Below are positions 24,471-36,543 of a DNA stretch of 64,000 bases, piece after piece. Under the pieces are notes generated by a model. The model saw nothing but the letters and a program-made list of their open reading frames with translations, made no database searches and was not told where the DNA came from. The DNA comes from Sinohyriopsis cumingii. Taxonomy: Eukaryota; Mollusca; Bivalvia; Unionida; Unionidae. Within the stretch, counting starts at the first letter, position 1, and each line of letters starts with the position of its first letter. Location of the stretch: assembly GCA_028554795.2 (NCBI GenBank), contig JAPYKE020000033.1, positions 4,197,501-4,261,500 of the forward strand, in the 5' to 3' direction. A program made the translations under genes and the position numbers.

Positions 24471-25329
24471 TTGTAGTTACGAAGATGCCATCTTCTCTAG
24501 AATATGATCTGACAGATTAATGAGATGTTAATAAAAATGAGAAAACAACTTATTGATTTTTTTGGAAGGGGATATATCAAAAAAGCATAATACATACACG
24601 GCCAAGCATAGTGTGTAATTTTGTGAAAAAAAGCATAATGATTATGCCAAAAGCATAATAGTTGGCATGTATGCATACAGCTCATAATGCATCACATACA
24701 TCAGTTGTAACAAGACTTTAAAGAGAGATCCATTATGCAAAATGAAGCATGACAGATAAGGTAACAATTTTCAGTGATCATTTTAACAAACCATGCAAAA
24801 ATATGCCAATATAATTACCTTGTTAAAAATGTGACCGTATCTCATTTCTGAATGATTAACAGCCAAGGCAATTTAAATAATCACAATATTTAGTGAACAC
24901 AAATTTTTGTGGATGGGTGCTACAAACCAAAAATGGAATTTTAAAAAAAACAAACAAGCAAACATATTTCTGCAGAAAAATACATCTTCCCCAATCCATA
25001 GATTTAATGACGTTTTTAGCAAACAACAATAATTTCTAACAACAAATAATAAATTTTATAGTACTAAATGACAATGCTGAAATCATTTTGAACAGCTCTC
25101 ATGGAGTTCATGAACTAAAAAATTGAGGAATACTCATGGTGTTCATGAAAAAATATATTCTGAATAACTCTCATTTGGTTGTTAGAAAAATATCCAGTTA
25201 AACTAAAGGAGTGGTAAGCAATTTGCACACAAGAATCTACTCCCACCTCTCACAATAACCCCACCCTTACCCCACAATGGAAATAAAAAAGAGGCATATT
25301 TCCTGTGAAAAAAGTGGGTCAATAAGATG

Positions 25330-25720
25330 ATGATATACACAAAGTTTCATAGTTGCATTCATAAAATTCTCTCAAACACCCAGCTGCATATCAAGAGGGG
25401 CAATAACTCTAACAAAATTCAAAGGAGCATAAAAATCAGTCAGTATGTGCATCTTTATATGATAAACATAACATGTACCACATTTCACAGCAATCCATAA
25501 AATACTGCAAGACATGTTGGATTCTGTCTTGGATGCCATCCAGCCGCTAGACAAAATGGGCAATAACAAACAAAAATGATCGGAGCAAAGTGATTTCTTA
25601 ATACCAGACATGATTTTGGTATTCCACAAAAACAGCTGAAAATGTAAAAGGAGGGTTTGGGGGTCCTCCCCCAATTTCTCTTCAAAATATGATCATAATA
25701 TATAACAAAATAATCATTTG
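25330..25720 (+). repeat. Mollusc-type dispersed repeat ('gggcaataactc')
   Basis: This stretch contains 'aaacacccagctgcatatca' and 'aggggcaataactctaac', and resembles 32270-32560 ('aacacccaaaaggggtaata') and 26640-26800. These are non-coding dispersed copies. The open frames here are incidental. Confidence 0.65.
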
Positions 25721-25933
25721 AAAAACTAACAAATGTACCAAAAATGTTCAACTTGACTTAAATAATATTGTCACATGAATTTGTTTTCCAATAATATTGG
25801 TGCTTAAGTTATTTCATGTGCATGTCACTGTTCACATCATAATTAAGCAAGAAATAATTTCTCAATTTTTGCAACAAATTTATTATACTTCTCTCTTTTC
25901 ATAACAAATCTGTAAAATAAACACCCAAGTACA

Positions 25934-26476
25934 TCAACTATATACAAATAATCCCATACATTCACTTGTCTTTTTCTCCAATGGACACAACCTGTTGATA
26001 TGCCAGTCGAGCCTTTTTTGCGACACTGGCAAAAATTTATTTAGCCTTCCTATTTGACTGACGTTTTTTGGCTCAATGTGCAATCGTTTCTTTTGCTTCT
26101 CAATGACAGCCTTTTTCTTTTCAAGGTGGTGCTTGCATTGGCAACATGCAGTGCACATATTCTGACAGAGAGATACATCTGTTCTCTCTTGCAAGAAATC
26201 ATCCTTCTTATAGTAATTAACTGCACTTTTTCCAGATGCCTTCTGAGCTTCAATTTTTCTGTATGCAGTTTCTTTTGTAAGTGCCGTTTCAAGCACGATT
26301 ACAGAGAAGCAGAGATCACAAAATGCCAGTCCTCTAGCATCCAGTTTTCTTATAAACTGACCAACTAAATTTCCAATGACTTTTCGCTCCAGCCATTCCC
26401 ATACATTTTCTAAACCTTTATCTAAACTTCTCAAGTCATGGTCTCTCTCAACAACTCGGGACGCCATTTTTTGCAA
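25934..26476 (-). CDS. Unassigned intact 180-codon ORF, possibly zinc-finger transposon-derived
   Basis: This is the longest uninterrupted reading frame in the window, lying in an EXOC6 intron on the same strand. The start MQKMASRVVERDHDLRSLDK is followed by NVWEWLER, GQFIRKLDARGLAFCDLC (residues about 42-59) and a lysine-rich second half containing CQNMCTACCQCKHH (residues about 107-120) and LEKKKAVIEKQKKR. The first part resembles N-terminal zinc-finger regions of hAT-like proteins that are common in bivalves, where '...KLD.PG.A.C.LC...I' precedes a BED-like finger. The expected second half of that finger is not clear. No splice to EXOC6 is suggested. It may be a decayed or domesticated transposon end, or a chance frame. 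I cannot give a function. Confidence 0.4.
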   Translation of the reverse strand: MQKMASRVVERDHDLRSLDKGLENVWEWLERKVIGNLVGQFIRKLDARGLAFCDLCFSVIVLETALTKETAYRKIEAQKASGKSAVNYYKKDDFLQERTDVSLCQNMCTACCQCKHHLEKKKAVIEKQKKRLHIEPKNVSQIGRLNKFLPVSQKRLDWHINRLCPLEKKTSECMGLFVYS

Positions 26477-27107
26477 GCACGCTTCTTCTTTCCTTTGATA
26501 TCAGTTTCCATTACACGAAGATTCATTGGATGAATTTAAACTTTTGACCAATCAGAATACTCTTTACGAGAGTCGTTTGCTAACTACTATATGCAACGAA
26601 TAGGTTACAAGGTTCATTGTGGAATGGGGCCGAACAGACCGTTTTTTTAAAAACCGGTAAAATAGGACTATATCAAGAAAAATCGGATTCAAGTCAGGAG
26701 AAAAGTGGAATTCAAAACAAAGAAAAATCATGTCTGTAATATGAGCATCTTTACCAACTTTCATGGCAATCCAAAAACTGCAGGACACATTCCACTAATG
26801 AGGTTGCAAGACAAAGAAATAAATTCTACTAAAAAATGCTGATATGTCCATAAGCAAATCCTCAGGTTATGACCTTAATATCCGCCAAGTCTCATGACAA
26901 TCCCATCAAAAATCGGGACTGGTTGGGGCAACTAGATTGTGCTGGAGCGAAGATCAATCAGAATCAAGGATTGACCTGTTGTTGATAAAATGCAGAAAAA
27001 CATTTAATGCAAAATTACCAGATTCACAAGGCGTATACTTGCATCAAAAGCCTTCGTTGTTATTATTAAAGTTGGAAAACAATGAAGAATCATAATGACA
27101 AGATTAC

Positions 27108-27191
27108 CATATTAGATGGAGGTTGTAAAGAAAGCCTGGCTTGTTTCCGTCGCTGCTTCCTGTAGTATGTTTCAAATTCTTCTCTGTCTCC
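27108..27191 (-). CDS. EXOC6: EXOC6/Sec15 coding exon (YYRKQRRKQARL segment)
   Basis: This 84-nt exon gives 28 codons. It starts GDREEFETYYRKQRRKQARL and ends SLQPPSNM, matching the Sec15 signature G..E.FE.YYRKQR(R/K)KQARL.LQP.SNM. The acceptor is CGTCACAG at 27192 and the donor is GTAATC after ATG. The methionine at the end is the SNM of the family and not a start. Both junctions are phase 0, and the next residue expected is the histidine of HE..., which begins the exon at 9,584. The intron between them is about 17.5 kb and carries the transposon nest. Confidence 0.96.
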
Positions 27192-27193
27192 CT

Positions 27194-28706
27194 GTGACGG
27201 AAAAATAAAAAAATAACAAAACAAGGTTGATAGATGGATAATGCACCAATAGATGGATGAAAAGTTAACCCCTATACCACTCACTACTTTTCATAATAAT
27301 CATAGCCTTCAACATGCCTATTCTTGTTTACATCTGTAGTAAATACCATGTCTGAACAACTAACTATGCAACAAAATTAAGCTAATGAAATCAGTTTAAC
27401 TGCAACATAAGAATTTGGCATCAAGTTCTTCTGGGATGCTTTACTGTAGTTCTGAGAAAAAAAATTATATTTTAAGGAACGGCACAGAGACATAGACTCT
27501 CTGACTCGAAGCTGGCAGGTTCAAACCTCAGATCTGATGGGCTATTGTGTATGGTATCTTGCCTCAGCCTGGCATCTTGGCTCTCTTGTTATCAACAAAT
27601 ACAGCTAATAACAGTTAATCTTACTGAAAGTAATTAAACTTCTATTATAAACAAGCAAATTCAGTCAATTTTTGTCCCAACCTACCATGCTGCAGTCACA
27701 AAAGTTTTCAATCATGAAGTGTACAAGCTTTAAGATACAGCTGTAAACTTATTGGGCAGACATCAAAAGCAATCAAGTATCATATCTAAGAGAGCATTAT
27801 AGGAAAGGTCCAGAAACAGGGTTTTAAATAATATATATATGTCAGTGACCTTGACCTTCCAGGTAAAACCCTAACTGACACATATAATGCCATCAAACTG
27901 AAAAGCTTACATGCACCATTGTTCATTCCTGCACCTGAAACAGCATTTATAATCCAAAGCTGAAACAAAAGAAACCTTCATATTTTAACCTGTTATCTTG
28001 ACCTAGTCTCAAATGATGTTAATGTTATTGAGCAGAGAGGAAAATGCGATCATGTACTCGAATATGGACATCCAGTTCCCCACTTTGCATTCAAAAGATG
28101 GGGTCAATAAAGATGACATTGTTTATAATTATTTTTGCTGTTTGAATTAACCATAAAAGATTACACATTTCCCCATCTGACAGAATGCATAGCTGGTATC
28201 AAAATATCCTTTTAAAGTGCAAACAATGTGATTTGACAGTTTGTTCTTTCATTGCAGAGTACTTTCAATAATATTTGTTCAGGGGCAAAGCCCAGATGAC
28301 AAATGGTCAACGTAAACATTTCATGCTGTTTGGTTTCATTCTGTGGGGTTTCCCCCACATGACAAGCTAAATGAATCTGCTGGCAGGCTTTCTTACATTG
28401 GTCCATCTGAGACTTGGACTCTTGCAGACAGATGTGAAATGTGTGAGTGATCTGTAAAGGAGAAAGTTTTAGACCACTCTGCCATAGAACTGTTATCCCA
28501 TTAAAATTTGTCACAGTCAAGCTTATATAACTTAATCAATGGTTACAATTTATATATAGATACATATATATGTTTCAAATACCTTAATACAGTTTAAACC
28601 TAAATCTAAATATTGTCAAGGTGATAATGAATCAGATTTCATTGGTTACAAAGAAATTGATGCAAAGCATATTTTTTTTTCTTCAGTGTGTGTAAAATCT
28701 TCTTAC
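27194..28706 (-). other. EXOC6 intron, possible SINE remnant
   Basis: No exon is expected because the phases on both sides match. The stretch 27476-27600 contains 'gcaggttcaaacctc', which resembles a pol III B box, and could be an old tRNA-derived SINE. Nothing else was recognised. Confidence 0.5.
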
Positions 28707-28775
28707 CAGAACAGTGTAGATATGCAAACATCTGTACACTGGAGAGAAATCTATCAGATCTTGTGCACTCAGCTC
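28707..28775 (-). CDS. EXOC6: EXOC6/Sec15 coding exon (AQDLIDFSPVYRC segment)
   Basis: This 69-nt exon gives 23 codons: ELSAQDLIDFSPVYRC followed by LHIYTVL. It is nearly identical to the vertebrate Sec15 block (T/A)QDLVDFSPVYRCLHIY(S/T)VL, one of the most conserved stretches in the protein. The acceptor is TTTGTAG and the donor is GTAAGAAG on the minus strand. Both junctions are phase 0, continuous with the exons at 30901-31050 and 27108-27191. It is too short to stand out as an ORF. Confidence 0.96.
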
Positions 28776-28777
28776 CT

Positions 28778-30900
28778 ACAAATGCAAAATAAATTTAATT
28801 GAATCATATACCTTGTACAAATAGATACAATTTTGTTTTTTTTAAAATGTTAGTCAATATACTTGGAGTAAGTCAGTTCTCATGCACTTTATTTAATAAT
28901 TCATTGCTTATCTCAAAGCCCAACAAGTGCAAGACAAATATCTTCACTATGAAGAACTATTTCACAATTCTTCAACTTGCTTACATCTAAAGAAATATTA
29001 AAATTTTATGTCAATAAAAGAGTATGTTCTGATTTGTATTTCTCTGCAATGACTAAAACACTGGAAAGAATAATCAAGAATGTGGTGTCAATATTTGAAG
29101 CCCCTGTATACAAAAAAATAAATTTCTGAGCTCAGAAAAAGTGACAAAACATTGACATAAAACTTGCTGATAGTAGTATTTCATGAATAACAAGGCAGGG
29201 AAATCAATCTTCAGCAGTAAATAACAATAAGCATGTATCATGGTACATAATGTATCATTCTCCTTATACAGCAATATGTATTGCATGGAATGCTAACTGT
29301 ATGATACATATTGTGGTATGCAAAATATCACAACCCCAGTATATGTATCGTATCATTACCATGCAAGCCAAACACACCCTAATTGGCACATTAGTCAGTG
29401 CAACAAATTAATATCCATTATCTGTGAATTTGTAATGGAACACAAAAATAAAATTAAAAAATGTTCCAACCATAACAATATCTGATTCTGACTTCTGTCA
29501 TGGAGACTAACAGCTTTTGTCATGGGGACTAATGGCTTTGTCATGGGGAATAAAGGCTTCTTTATCTCTAAGTTGGAGAATCTATCTAATAAATAGTCCT
29601 TAGTAGATTGGATAGGAGAATCTAAGGAAGTTGATGAAATCGATAAAATTTCTTATAGAGGAGTTGGCTGGTTTTGCTATGCTGGTTTCAATGGCACTTT
29701 CAACACAATCTTTACTCTATGTCACCAAGGAGATAAGCGATTCCTGGCATTCCACCAATAAACACCACTATCGGACTCATTCAAGTAGGTGAATGATGTG
29801 ATTTATATCCTTTTAGACCTTTGTCTCAAAATCCTTCTAGCCTGCTAGTTTTGTTTTAAAACTAAATATTGATAACCAATAATATGTTTGAGAAATTCTA
29901 TGATGATGAAATAATAAACACTTATAAGTCAAGATGAAGGATAAAACCTATGTAAAACAACTGTTTTCACTTACTGGAACTGGGCATCAATCCCACTGTA
30001 GCCCGTATTTAGAAATTATCAATTGAGTTATTTCTGCAATCTGTTATTCACTTTTTCAAATTAGTTTAATTCAACTTATTGGCAAAATAAAGTTTTGCAA
30101 TCATAAACCTGCAATACAAACACAAATCTGTTGATCATGACGGAATCTTTACAGTTCTTAGCCATATGTTCTATCCATAGCATTAGACACATGTTTGAAA
30201 TTTGGTAAGCTTATTCGGATCCTTGCATCTAGTCTCAGTCACCACAGAGACAGACTTGAAGAGCAGGATGAATTAAGTTTCTCATCCTAATACAGAGGGG
30301 TGAAACAATACACCTCTTCAGAACACTGATACTATTCATTAATTCGCAGCCTATGACATGATATATTATCAACCTTTTATCAGCATGATGTCCCACCCAG
30401 TCACATTATCCTGACACCAGGCCAACCAGTCCTAACACAGTCCTCTTATTACTGTGTGCCATGCCAGGTAGCGGTTAGTACCATTTTTACAAGTCTTTGG
30501 TATGATTCAGCCAGGCTCAAACCTGCAACTTCCTGCATCAGAGACAGATGCTCAAATGACTAGGCCACCAAAGCAGTCGAACACAATGAAGTTTGGAGTG
30601 TTACATCTTATTTTAGTGTGCATTACTGTCCTGTAATAAAGTACTAGTTGTATCTGTAACTATTTCAACAACTTTGTGGTCAATCACAAAAATTGAAGAA
30701 GAAAAATACAACACAGGAAAATGTTTTAGCTGTAAAATTTATACCTTAAATTGCAGTCTGTTTTCACATGGGATTTTCTGGAGAAGCCACAGTGAAACTG
30801 CAGCTGTAGACAGCTTTACAAATAATGAAAATTAGAACTGATTTTTTTCTCTCTTAATTTTCAGTAATTATTGCTTGTGCAAATTTGGGATTTACAGTAC
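28778..30900 (-). other. EXOC6 intron with a truncated SINE
   Basis: A minus-oriented SINE family A copy is at 30381-30580. A short triplicated segment ('tcatggggactaa' words) is at about 29500-29555. Nothing coding was recognised. Confidence 0.6.
30381..30580 (-). mobile_element. tRNA-derived SINE, family A (truncated copy)
   Basis: This aligns with the copies at 49229-49552 and 59409-59726 (shared 'agcatgatgtcccacccag' and 'attatcctgacaccaggcc'). The tRNA-like head is at the high-coordinate end ('gactaggccacc'), and the distal tail seen in the other copies is missing. Confidence 0.8.
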
Positions 30901-31050
30901 CTCCTCCTCCTCTTCTTCCAGGTCATTCTCAACATTAACTGGTGCAACCTCTACCACTCCAGTAAATGGATTTGGTGGCAGTGGGGCCTTCTTTTTCTTC
31001 TTAATTTTTTTCTTGGCTATGGAGGGGTCCATGTTATTCTGTTCAGCAGC
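30901..31050 (-). CDS. EXOC6: EXOC6/Sec15 coding exon (basic-acidic linker)
   Basis: This 150-nt exon gives exactly 50 codons, phase 0 at both ends. It begins AAEQNNMDPSIAKKKIKKKK, continues through a proline-containing stretch (APLPPNPFTGVVEV) and ends NDLEEEEEE. In known Sec15 proteins this position, between AMKQ and the conserved DLVDFSPVYRC block, is a poorly conserved charged linker that also ends in an acidic run, so location and character fit although the residues are lineage-specific. The acceptor is CAACAG at 31051-31056 and the donor is GTACTG after GAGGAG. The nine-lysine basic patch followed by six glutamates is the oddest part of the protein. The exon call rests on perfect phase with both neighbours and on composition. 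Confidence 0.85.
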
Positions 31051-31052
31051 CT

Positions 31053-33759
31053 GTTGATAGAATTTTTATTTATAAAAAAGGCTTAAACATAATAATAAAC
31101 AAGGTCATGGCATGCATTTTGAGCCCAGGATCAAAAAATACATTTTTGTAAAATGTGCAACCTTGACCCCAAGAATTTCATCTCAGCTTCATAATTCATC
31201 CTAAGAAAATCCATTGAAGTATGAAGGAAATAAATCAAATGAAAAAACTTAAACTAACACCCTAACAACATTTTATATGAATAGGATCCTGATCTCAAGA
31301 TCAAAGGTCAAACCAAGTATGTCACATACTGAATTATCTTAAATGCACACAAGTTTATCAAGTATGAAGAAAATCAATCTAGAGGTTAAAGAAATATGCA
31401 AATGAAAATTCAACCAAACTTTTAATGCAAATTTTCTACCACTAACACATTAATCCTAAAGCAAAAGTTATAAGCAAACATGTCACTGAATGAACTATGT
31501 TAATTTCAATATGATTCATATGAAGCATGATAAGAATTTTTCAAAGACTGTAAGAAGTATATGCATATAACTAAAATCTTCACAAACATTTGATGCTGCT
31601 GCAACTGTCAGAAAAATGGCAGCTATGTTTAAATGCTGTATACTTACATCAATAATGTCTGCCCATTCATGGCAATTTATCAAAGCTCTCAGACACATAA
31701 ATTAGAATATAATGTCAAACCTGTCAAAAGTGGCCATCGATGATAATGTTAAACCTGTTAAAAGTGGCCACCGATGATAATATCAAACCTGTCAAATGTG
31801 GCCTCCAATGATAATGTCAAACCTGTCAAAAGTGGCCACTGATGATGTCAAACCTTTCAAAAGTGGCCACCAATGATAATGTCAAACCTGTCAAAAGTGG
31901 CCACAGATGATAATGTCAAACCTGTCAAAAGTGGCCACCAATGGAAAAAGCAAACTGGAATTTGTATACATGTGACCTCCCATTTCGAAATTGGTATCTG
32001 AACAAATACAATCCAATGAATATTATTATTATTGATTGTTTTATGTGCACTATTCAACAAACACATAAAATATACATATTGTTATTACCCAAACTTATGT
32101 TCTACACATGAATACACTATCTTGTGCACTTTAATCTATCCAAAAATTTAAATCATAACTGATTGAAAATAATCTTTCTTTGGTTATTACACTATGAAAA
32201 AACACTAATTTCACAACAGATTGACAGATTACATGTTACTGTAAAACAGAGATCTGACTCTTTGGTCAGCCAGCTTGTATAAATTAGGCTTGGAAACAGC
32301 TTTTCAAGCCTCTGAAACATTATCTGGATTACATAGTTGCTCAACTCACCACTATGTACAAGGGACCACAAGGACAGGTTTGACTGAACATAGTATAAAT
32401 TCCTTGAACACCCAAAAGGGGTAATAACTCTGGAAAAACACTCCAACCTTAACAATGGAACAACAATTTGCATGTTGATGCATGTTAATACTATCTGCCA
32501 AATTCAAGAAAATCCATGGAAAGATGTGGGAGTAATTGCACACACAAGAATTGCAGGACATATGTATGTTGAGACAAACTCTATGCTAAATGCCAACACC
32601 AGAGATGCCCATTGCCAACCAGAGATGCCCATTGCCAACCTAGGAAATTAAGGTCAAAAGGGGTAAAAATTCATAATTCTATTGAAAAATTTGTGACACT
32701 TACTGCAGCAAATAAAAATTCCACGTGGAAGCCAGAAGAAAAAAAATTCATTTAAAAACATTACAAAACATGTCTATGTGAATTTATATAACATTATTTA
32801 CAAATCTGTGTATTCTTTCAATTGTCCTCCAAACTGCAACTGACTCTTTTCAGCTTTGCCAAAAGACCATTTTCCAAAATCGTTTCCACACGGAAAAAGG
32901 TCAGATCCCCATTTATCACACTGCATGGCTCCATTCGCAGCTCTCTCAATTTTTTGGGACAGATTTTGTATCTTCAAAACAGGAAGGACAGGTTGTTTTT
33001 TTTAAACAGATGAATTTAAATAAATTTGATTCAATATATCCTTCAGGATGGACTTAAAATCACTGTCCAACATTTTAAAGTCAAGGCACAATGAAAAGTT
33101 TATAGAAACACTGCCAATTACAGTTAGCAAGTAAACAGAAATGTTGCAGAAATCTAATTTGAAAAACAAAACAAACAAGCAAACAGCGCAGTAAATCATG
33201 AAGAAAACACAATCAAGCGAGATAGAGCATTCAGAATAATAGCAAGAAACAGATCATATGATATGATTTACTGGAAAAGACTGAGGAGGAACAAATCAAA
33301 CTGTTCTGATTATAGTGGCATGTTATATGCTGGAAACTGGTCTTATGTCACAAATTACTATGAAGACAGGAAAGGACCCAAAACACTCCAGTTGTATGCC
33401 AGAAACTGATGTTACAAATTACCGGAAAAGTCTTGAAAGTGCAGAAAATACTTGCATATGACTTCAACTTTACCAAAATTTAATTTGTTTATTTTTTATT
33501 TTGTTTTTTAATTGTGATTTTTTTATTATACGGTGGCATGATTCATGAACAGGCACTGCAACTTGGGGCACCCACACCAAATTCAGGATGATGGGCATCT
33601 CTGCAACACCATAAACCATACTTATTGCAGAGAAAAAAATTCTGTGTAAGAATATATTTTTACTTATTGTCAACTTGTTCCAAGCTTCAAAACAAAGGAT
33701 TATAAATTTCCACCCACTTTCCTCCTCCACTCTGCCCTTCCAATTTCCTTGACACTTAC
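31053..33759 (-). other. EXOC6 intron with repeats
   Basis: This intron contains the 34-bp array at 31710-31945, a mollusc-type dispersed repeat at 32270-32560 and a short duplicated 'gagatgcccattgccaacc' at about 32600-32640. The phases on both sides match, so no further exon is expected. Confidence 0.65.
31710..31945 (+). repeat. Minisatellite, about 34-bp unit, seven copies
   Basis: Repeats of 'aatgtcaaacctgtcaaaag' followed by 'tggccaccgatgat' occur with one shortened unit near 31840. Confidence 0.93.
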
Positions 33760-33964
33760 ATGCTTCATAGCCACCTCTCCAATTCTGGCAGAGTGTTTGC
33801 GGATGTTTTCGAGGAAGTCTTTCAGATCTATCATAGAGGCATCCTTGATACTGTTACGGAGTTGGGGTATTGCCTCAGCCATAGTCTGGGAGAACCAATG
33901 AGTACTGACCCGGGGCAAATATGTATGTTCTAACTGCTCCAGAGTTTTCAGGGCTGGATAATAT
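33760..33964 (-). CDS. EXOC6: EXOC6/Sec15 coding exon (DLKDFLENIRKHS segment)
   Basis: This 205-nt exon gives one base plus 68 codons. It reads YYPALKTLEQLEHTYLPRV early, then IDLKDFLENIRKHSARIGE and ends AMKH. These are hallmark animal Sec15 sequences: YY.ALKT.EQLE..YLP.V, S..DLKDFLE.IRKHS..IGE.AMK. In the minus direction the acceptor is TTGCAG at 33965-33970 and the donor is GTAAGTGTC below 33760. The first base (A) completes an AG|A arginine codon whose other bases must come from an exon not found upstream. The 3' junction is phase 0 and joins the exon at 31,050 cleanly. A longer open frame continues past the donor into intron sequence and should not be read as coding. Confidence 0.96.
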
Positions 33965-34389
33965 CTGCAATATATAGGGTGACTTGTTACAATTTAAATA
34001 GATAGAAAAATATGAAATATTTACTTGCCTCAACAGAGACATTATAAAATGTTACAAATGACTAACTTTTCTCCCTCAATTAGTAGTAACATTTTGTTGG
34101 TCCCAAAAATGCTTAACTTCAAGCGTCTTCTAGCCTGGCAAATATGACCCAGAAAAGCAATGAACATTCCTTCCCCATAACACTGTCACTATTTTCTGAT
34201 CACCAAAGTTGACTGCCTCATTTATTACTATGCTATTTTGCCCTACTGTTTGAAGTGGGAGGTCATCTTGACTTTGTTCTGCCAGAACATAAGGCCTGAG
34301 AAACTCACAAGATTACAAAAAAACACAACACTGACAATTGTAATTTAGCTAGCATATCTGTATGTAGATGTAGATGACCTTATTAGATT

Positions 34390-34975
34390 TGTGCCCAAAT
34401 GTAGATGACCTGATCAGATAGAATATCTGTGTGTATGTAGATATATAAGATCTGATTGGATAGAATATCTGTGTGTATGTAGATATATAAGATCTGACTG
34501 GATAGAATATCTGTGTGTATGTAGATATATAAGATCTGATTGGATAGAATATCTGTGTGTATGTAGATATATACGATCTGATTGAATAGAATATATGTGT
34601 GTATGTAGATATATAAGATATGATTGGATAGAATATATGTGTGCATGTAGATATATAAGATCTGATTGGATAGAATATCTGTGTATGTAGATATATAAGA
34701 TCTGACTGGATAGAATATTTGTGTGTATGTAGATATATAAGATCTGATTGGATAGAATATTTGTGTGTATGTAGATATATAAGATCTGATTGGATAGAAT
34801 ATTTGTGTGTATGTAGATATATAAGATCTGATTGGATAGAATATTTGTGTGTATGTAGATATATAAGATCTGATTGGATAGAATATCTGTGTACGTAGAT
34901 ATATAAGATCTGATTGGATAGAATATCTGTGTACGTAGATATATAAGATCTGATTGGATAGAAGATGTGTATGTT
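34390..34975 (+). repeat. Minisatellite, 42-bp unit, about 12-13 copies
   Basis: The unit core is 'agatctgattggatagaata' followed by 'tctgtgtgtatgtagatata', with a 42-bp period (for example 34448 to 34490) and 40-bp variants lacking one TG. Since 42 is a multiple of three, an 87-codon frame runs through on the minus strand, but it encodes only the repeat. Confidence 0.97.
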
Positions 34976-35389
34976 AACTACAGAAGATGAGCTGATTAGA
35001 TCTGTGTGTACCTGTAGATGACTTGGCTACATTTTCAAGCCATTACAGCATTACTGTAATTAAATTTTTCTAGGCATTTTTTTAACTTCTTGGATGTTTA
35101 GGACAATTATGTTGCTAGCACAATCAAGTAAAAACTAATTTGGGTGCACAGATGGAATTTGATAGATATATTTGCATTTATATGAAGATAAACAGATTAT
35201 CAATTTTTGTAGATAAAAAAAAAACCACTTAACGAAGTTATATTAAGTATTGGCATGCATGTTTTTATGCATACTATATGCAACAGACATGATTAGGTTT
35301 CCATGCAATCATACCAATATTTCACATGTTTCTAAAACTTTGGATGTTTGTAAATTAAGCTCTCTCTGCCTGCATTGCTCATATTCCCC

Positions 35390-35880
35390 ATCCTCTGAAA
35401 TTTCAGGCAAGAACATGGATCAGCATGCAGTTCTGTCACCAAAGCCCTTTCTTCCTCATCTGATTTGCATTTGTAAAGCATGCCATTTTGTCACCAAAGT
35501 TCTTTCTTCCTCATTTGATTTGTGTTTGTAAAGCATGCCATTTTGTCACCAAAGCCCTTTCTACCTCATTTGATTTGTGTTTGTAAAGGACGCCACCAAA
35601 GCCCATTCTTCCTCATTCGATTTGTGTTTGTAAAGCATGCCATTTTGTTACCAAAGCCCTTTCTACCTCATTTGATTTGTGTTTGTAAAGGACACCACCA
35701 AAGCCCATTCTTCCTCATTTGATTTGTGTTTGTAAAGCATGCCATTTTGTCATCAAAGCCCTTTCTACCTCATTTGATTTGTGTTTGTAAAGGATGCCAC
35801 CAAAGCCCATTCTTCCTCATTTGATTTGTGTTTGTAAAGCATGCCATTTTGTCACAAATGCCCTTTATTCCTAACTTTTA
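35390..35880 (+). repeat. Higher-order tandem repeat of two unit types
   Basis: Units of about 55 bp ('catgccattttgtcaccaaa') alternate with units of about 47 bp ('gacgccaccaaagcccattc'), both ending 'tttgatttgtgtttgtaaag'. The pair repeats with a period of about 100 bp from about 35,530 onward. Confidence 0.9.
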
Positions 35881-36394
35881 ATATGTTTGTAAAGCATGTA
35901 CACATGCAGAAGAAAAAGTCACAATTGAAAGGAAAAAAAATCAACAATTTAACCAACTCTAAAGTATTGCAAAAATTACAAGAAAATCTAATTCATGACA
36001 TCCACATATACACACAAACAAGCATACCACGTCTAACTCAAGTGGTTCTGAATATTCAGAAATTATTATTAAATATGATTTTCATTAAAAAAACTAAGTG
36101 ATAAAAATTCACAAATGTGCAAAAATTTAAAAATTGCTATAATTGAGTGAAAACTGATAGAGGTCTTCTACAAATAAATACAAATATGCCTACCAAAATT
36201 TACTTTTGACTATTTTAATAAGAATTTTTTTTGTTCTGTCCTGCAAACAAGATTTGAAGTCTACAGCCCAAATGGTTTAAATACGCAAAAAACTGACGCT
36301 AATTAGCAAATAAAGTGTCAGTAGTGTCAAGGGTTGTCATACCAAAAAGTGATAGAGAAATAAAATACATAATTTCCAAAAACCGTTACATTAA

Positions 36395-36543
36395 TCTAGA
36401 GTGTGGATGGACAGGCATATGGACAGAAACAGATACCAAACACTAGAGTGCAGACAGACATATGTACATACACAGATGCCAAATACTAACATATATCTAC
36501 AGTGTGGAAAGGCAGATAGACGTATATGCACAGATACCAAAGT
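36395..36543 (+). repeat. Three degenerate units of about 50 bp
   Basis: The words 'agtgtgga', 'ggacaggcatatgga' and 'cacagataccaaa' recur three times with substitutions. Confidence 0.7.

Larger units (their letters stand above)
9587..27107 (-). other. Largest EXOC6 intron in view (17.5 kb), transposon-rich
   Basis: The intron lies between the exons ending at 9584 and starting at 27108. It holds degenerate mollusc-type repeats, three minisatellites, a Tigger-like transposon end, the three-level hAT nest, an intact 180-codon ORF and a SINE-tail fragment. No EXOC6 exon is expected here, because the split phases on the two sides match directly. Confidence 0.8.

Noticed and set aside
34383-34646. 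Minus-strand frame with repeated IYIHTDILSNQ peptides
   Set aside because: The 42-bp minisatellite is in frame by chance (42 = 3 x 14). Nothing suggests translation.
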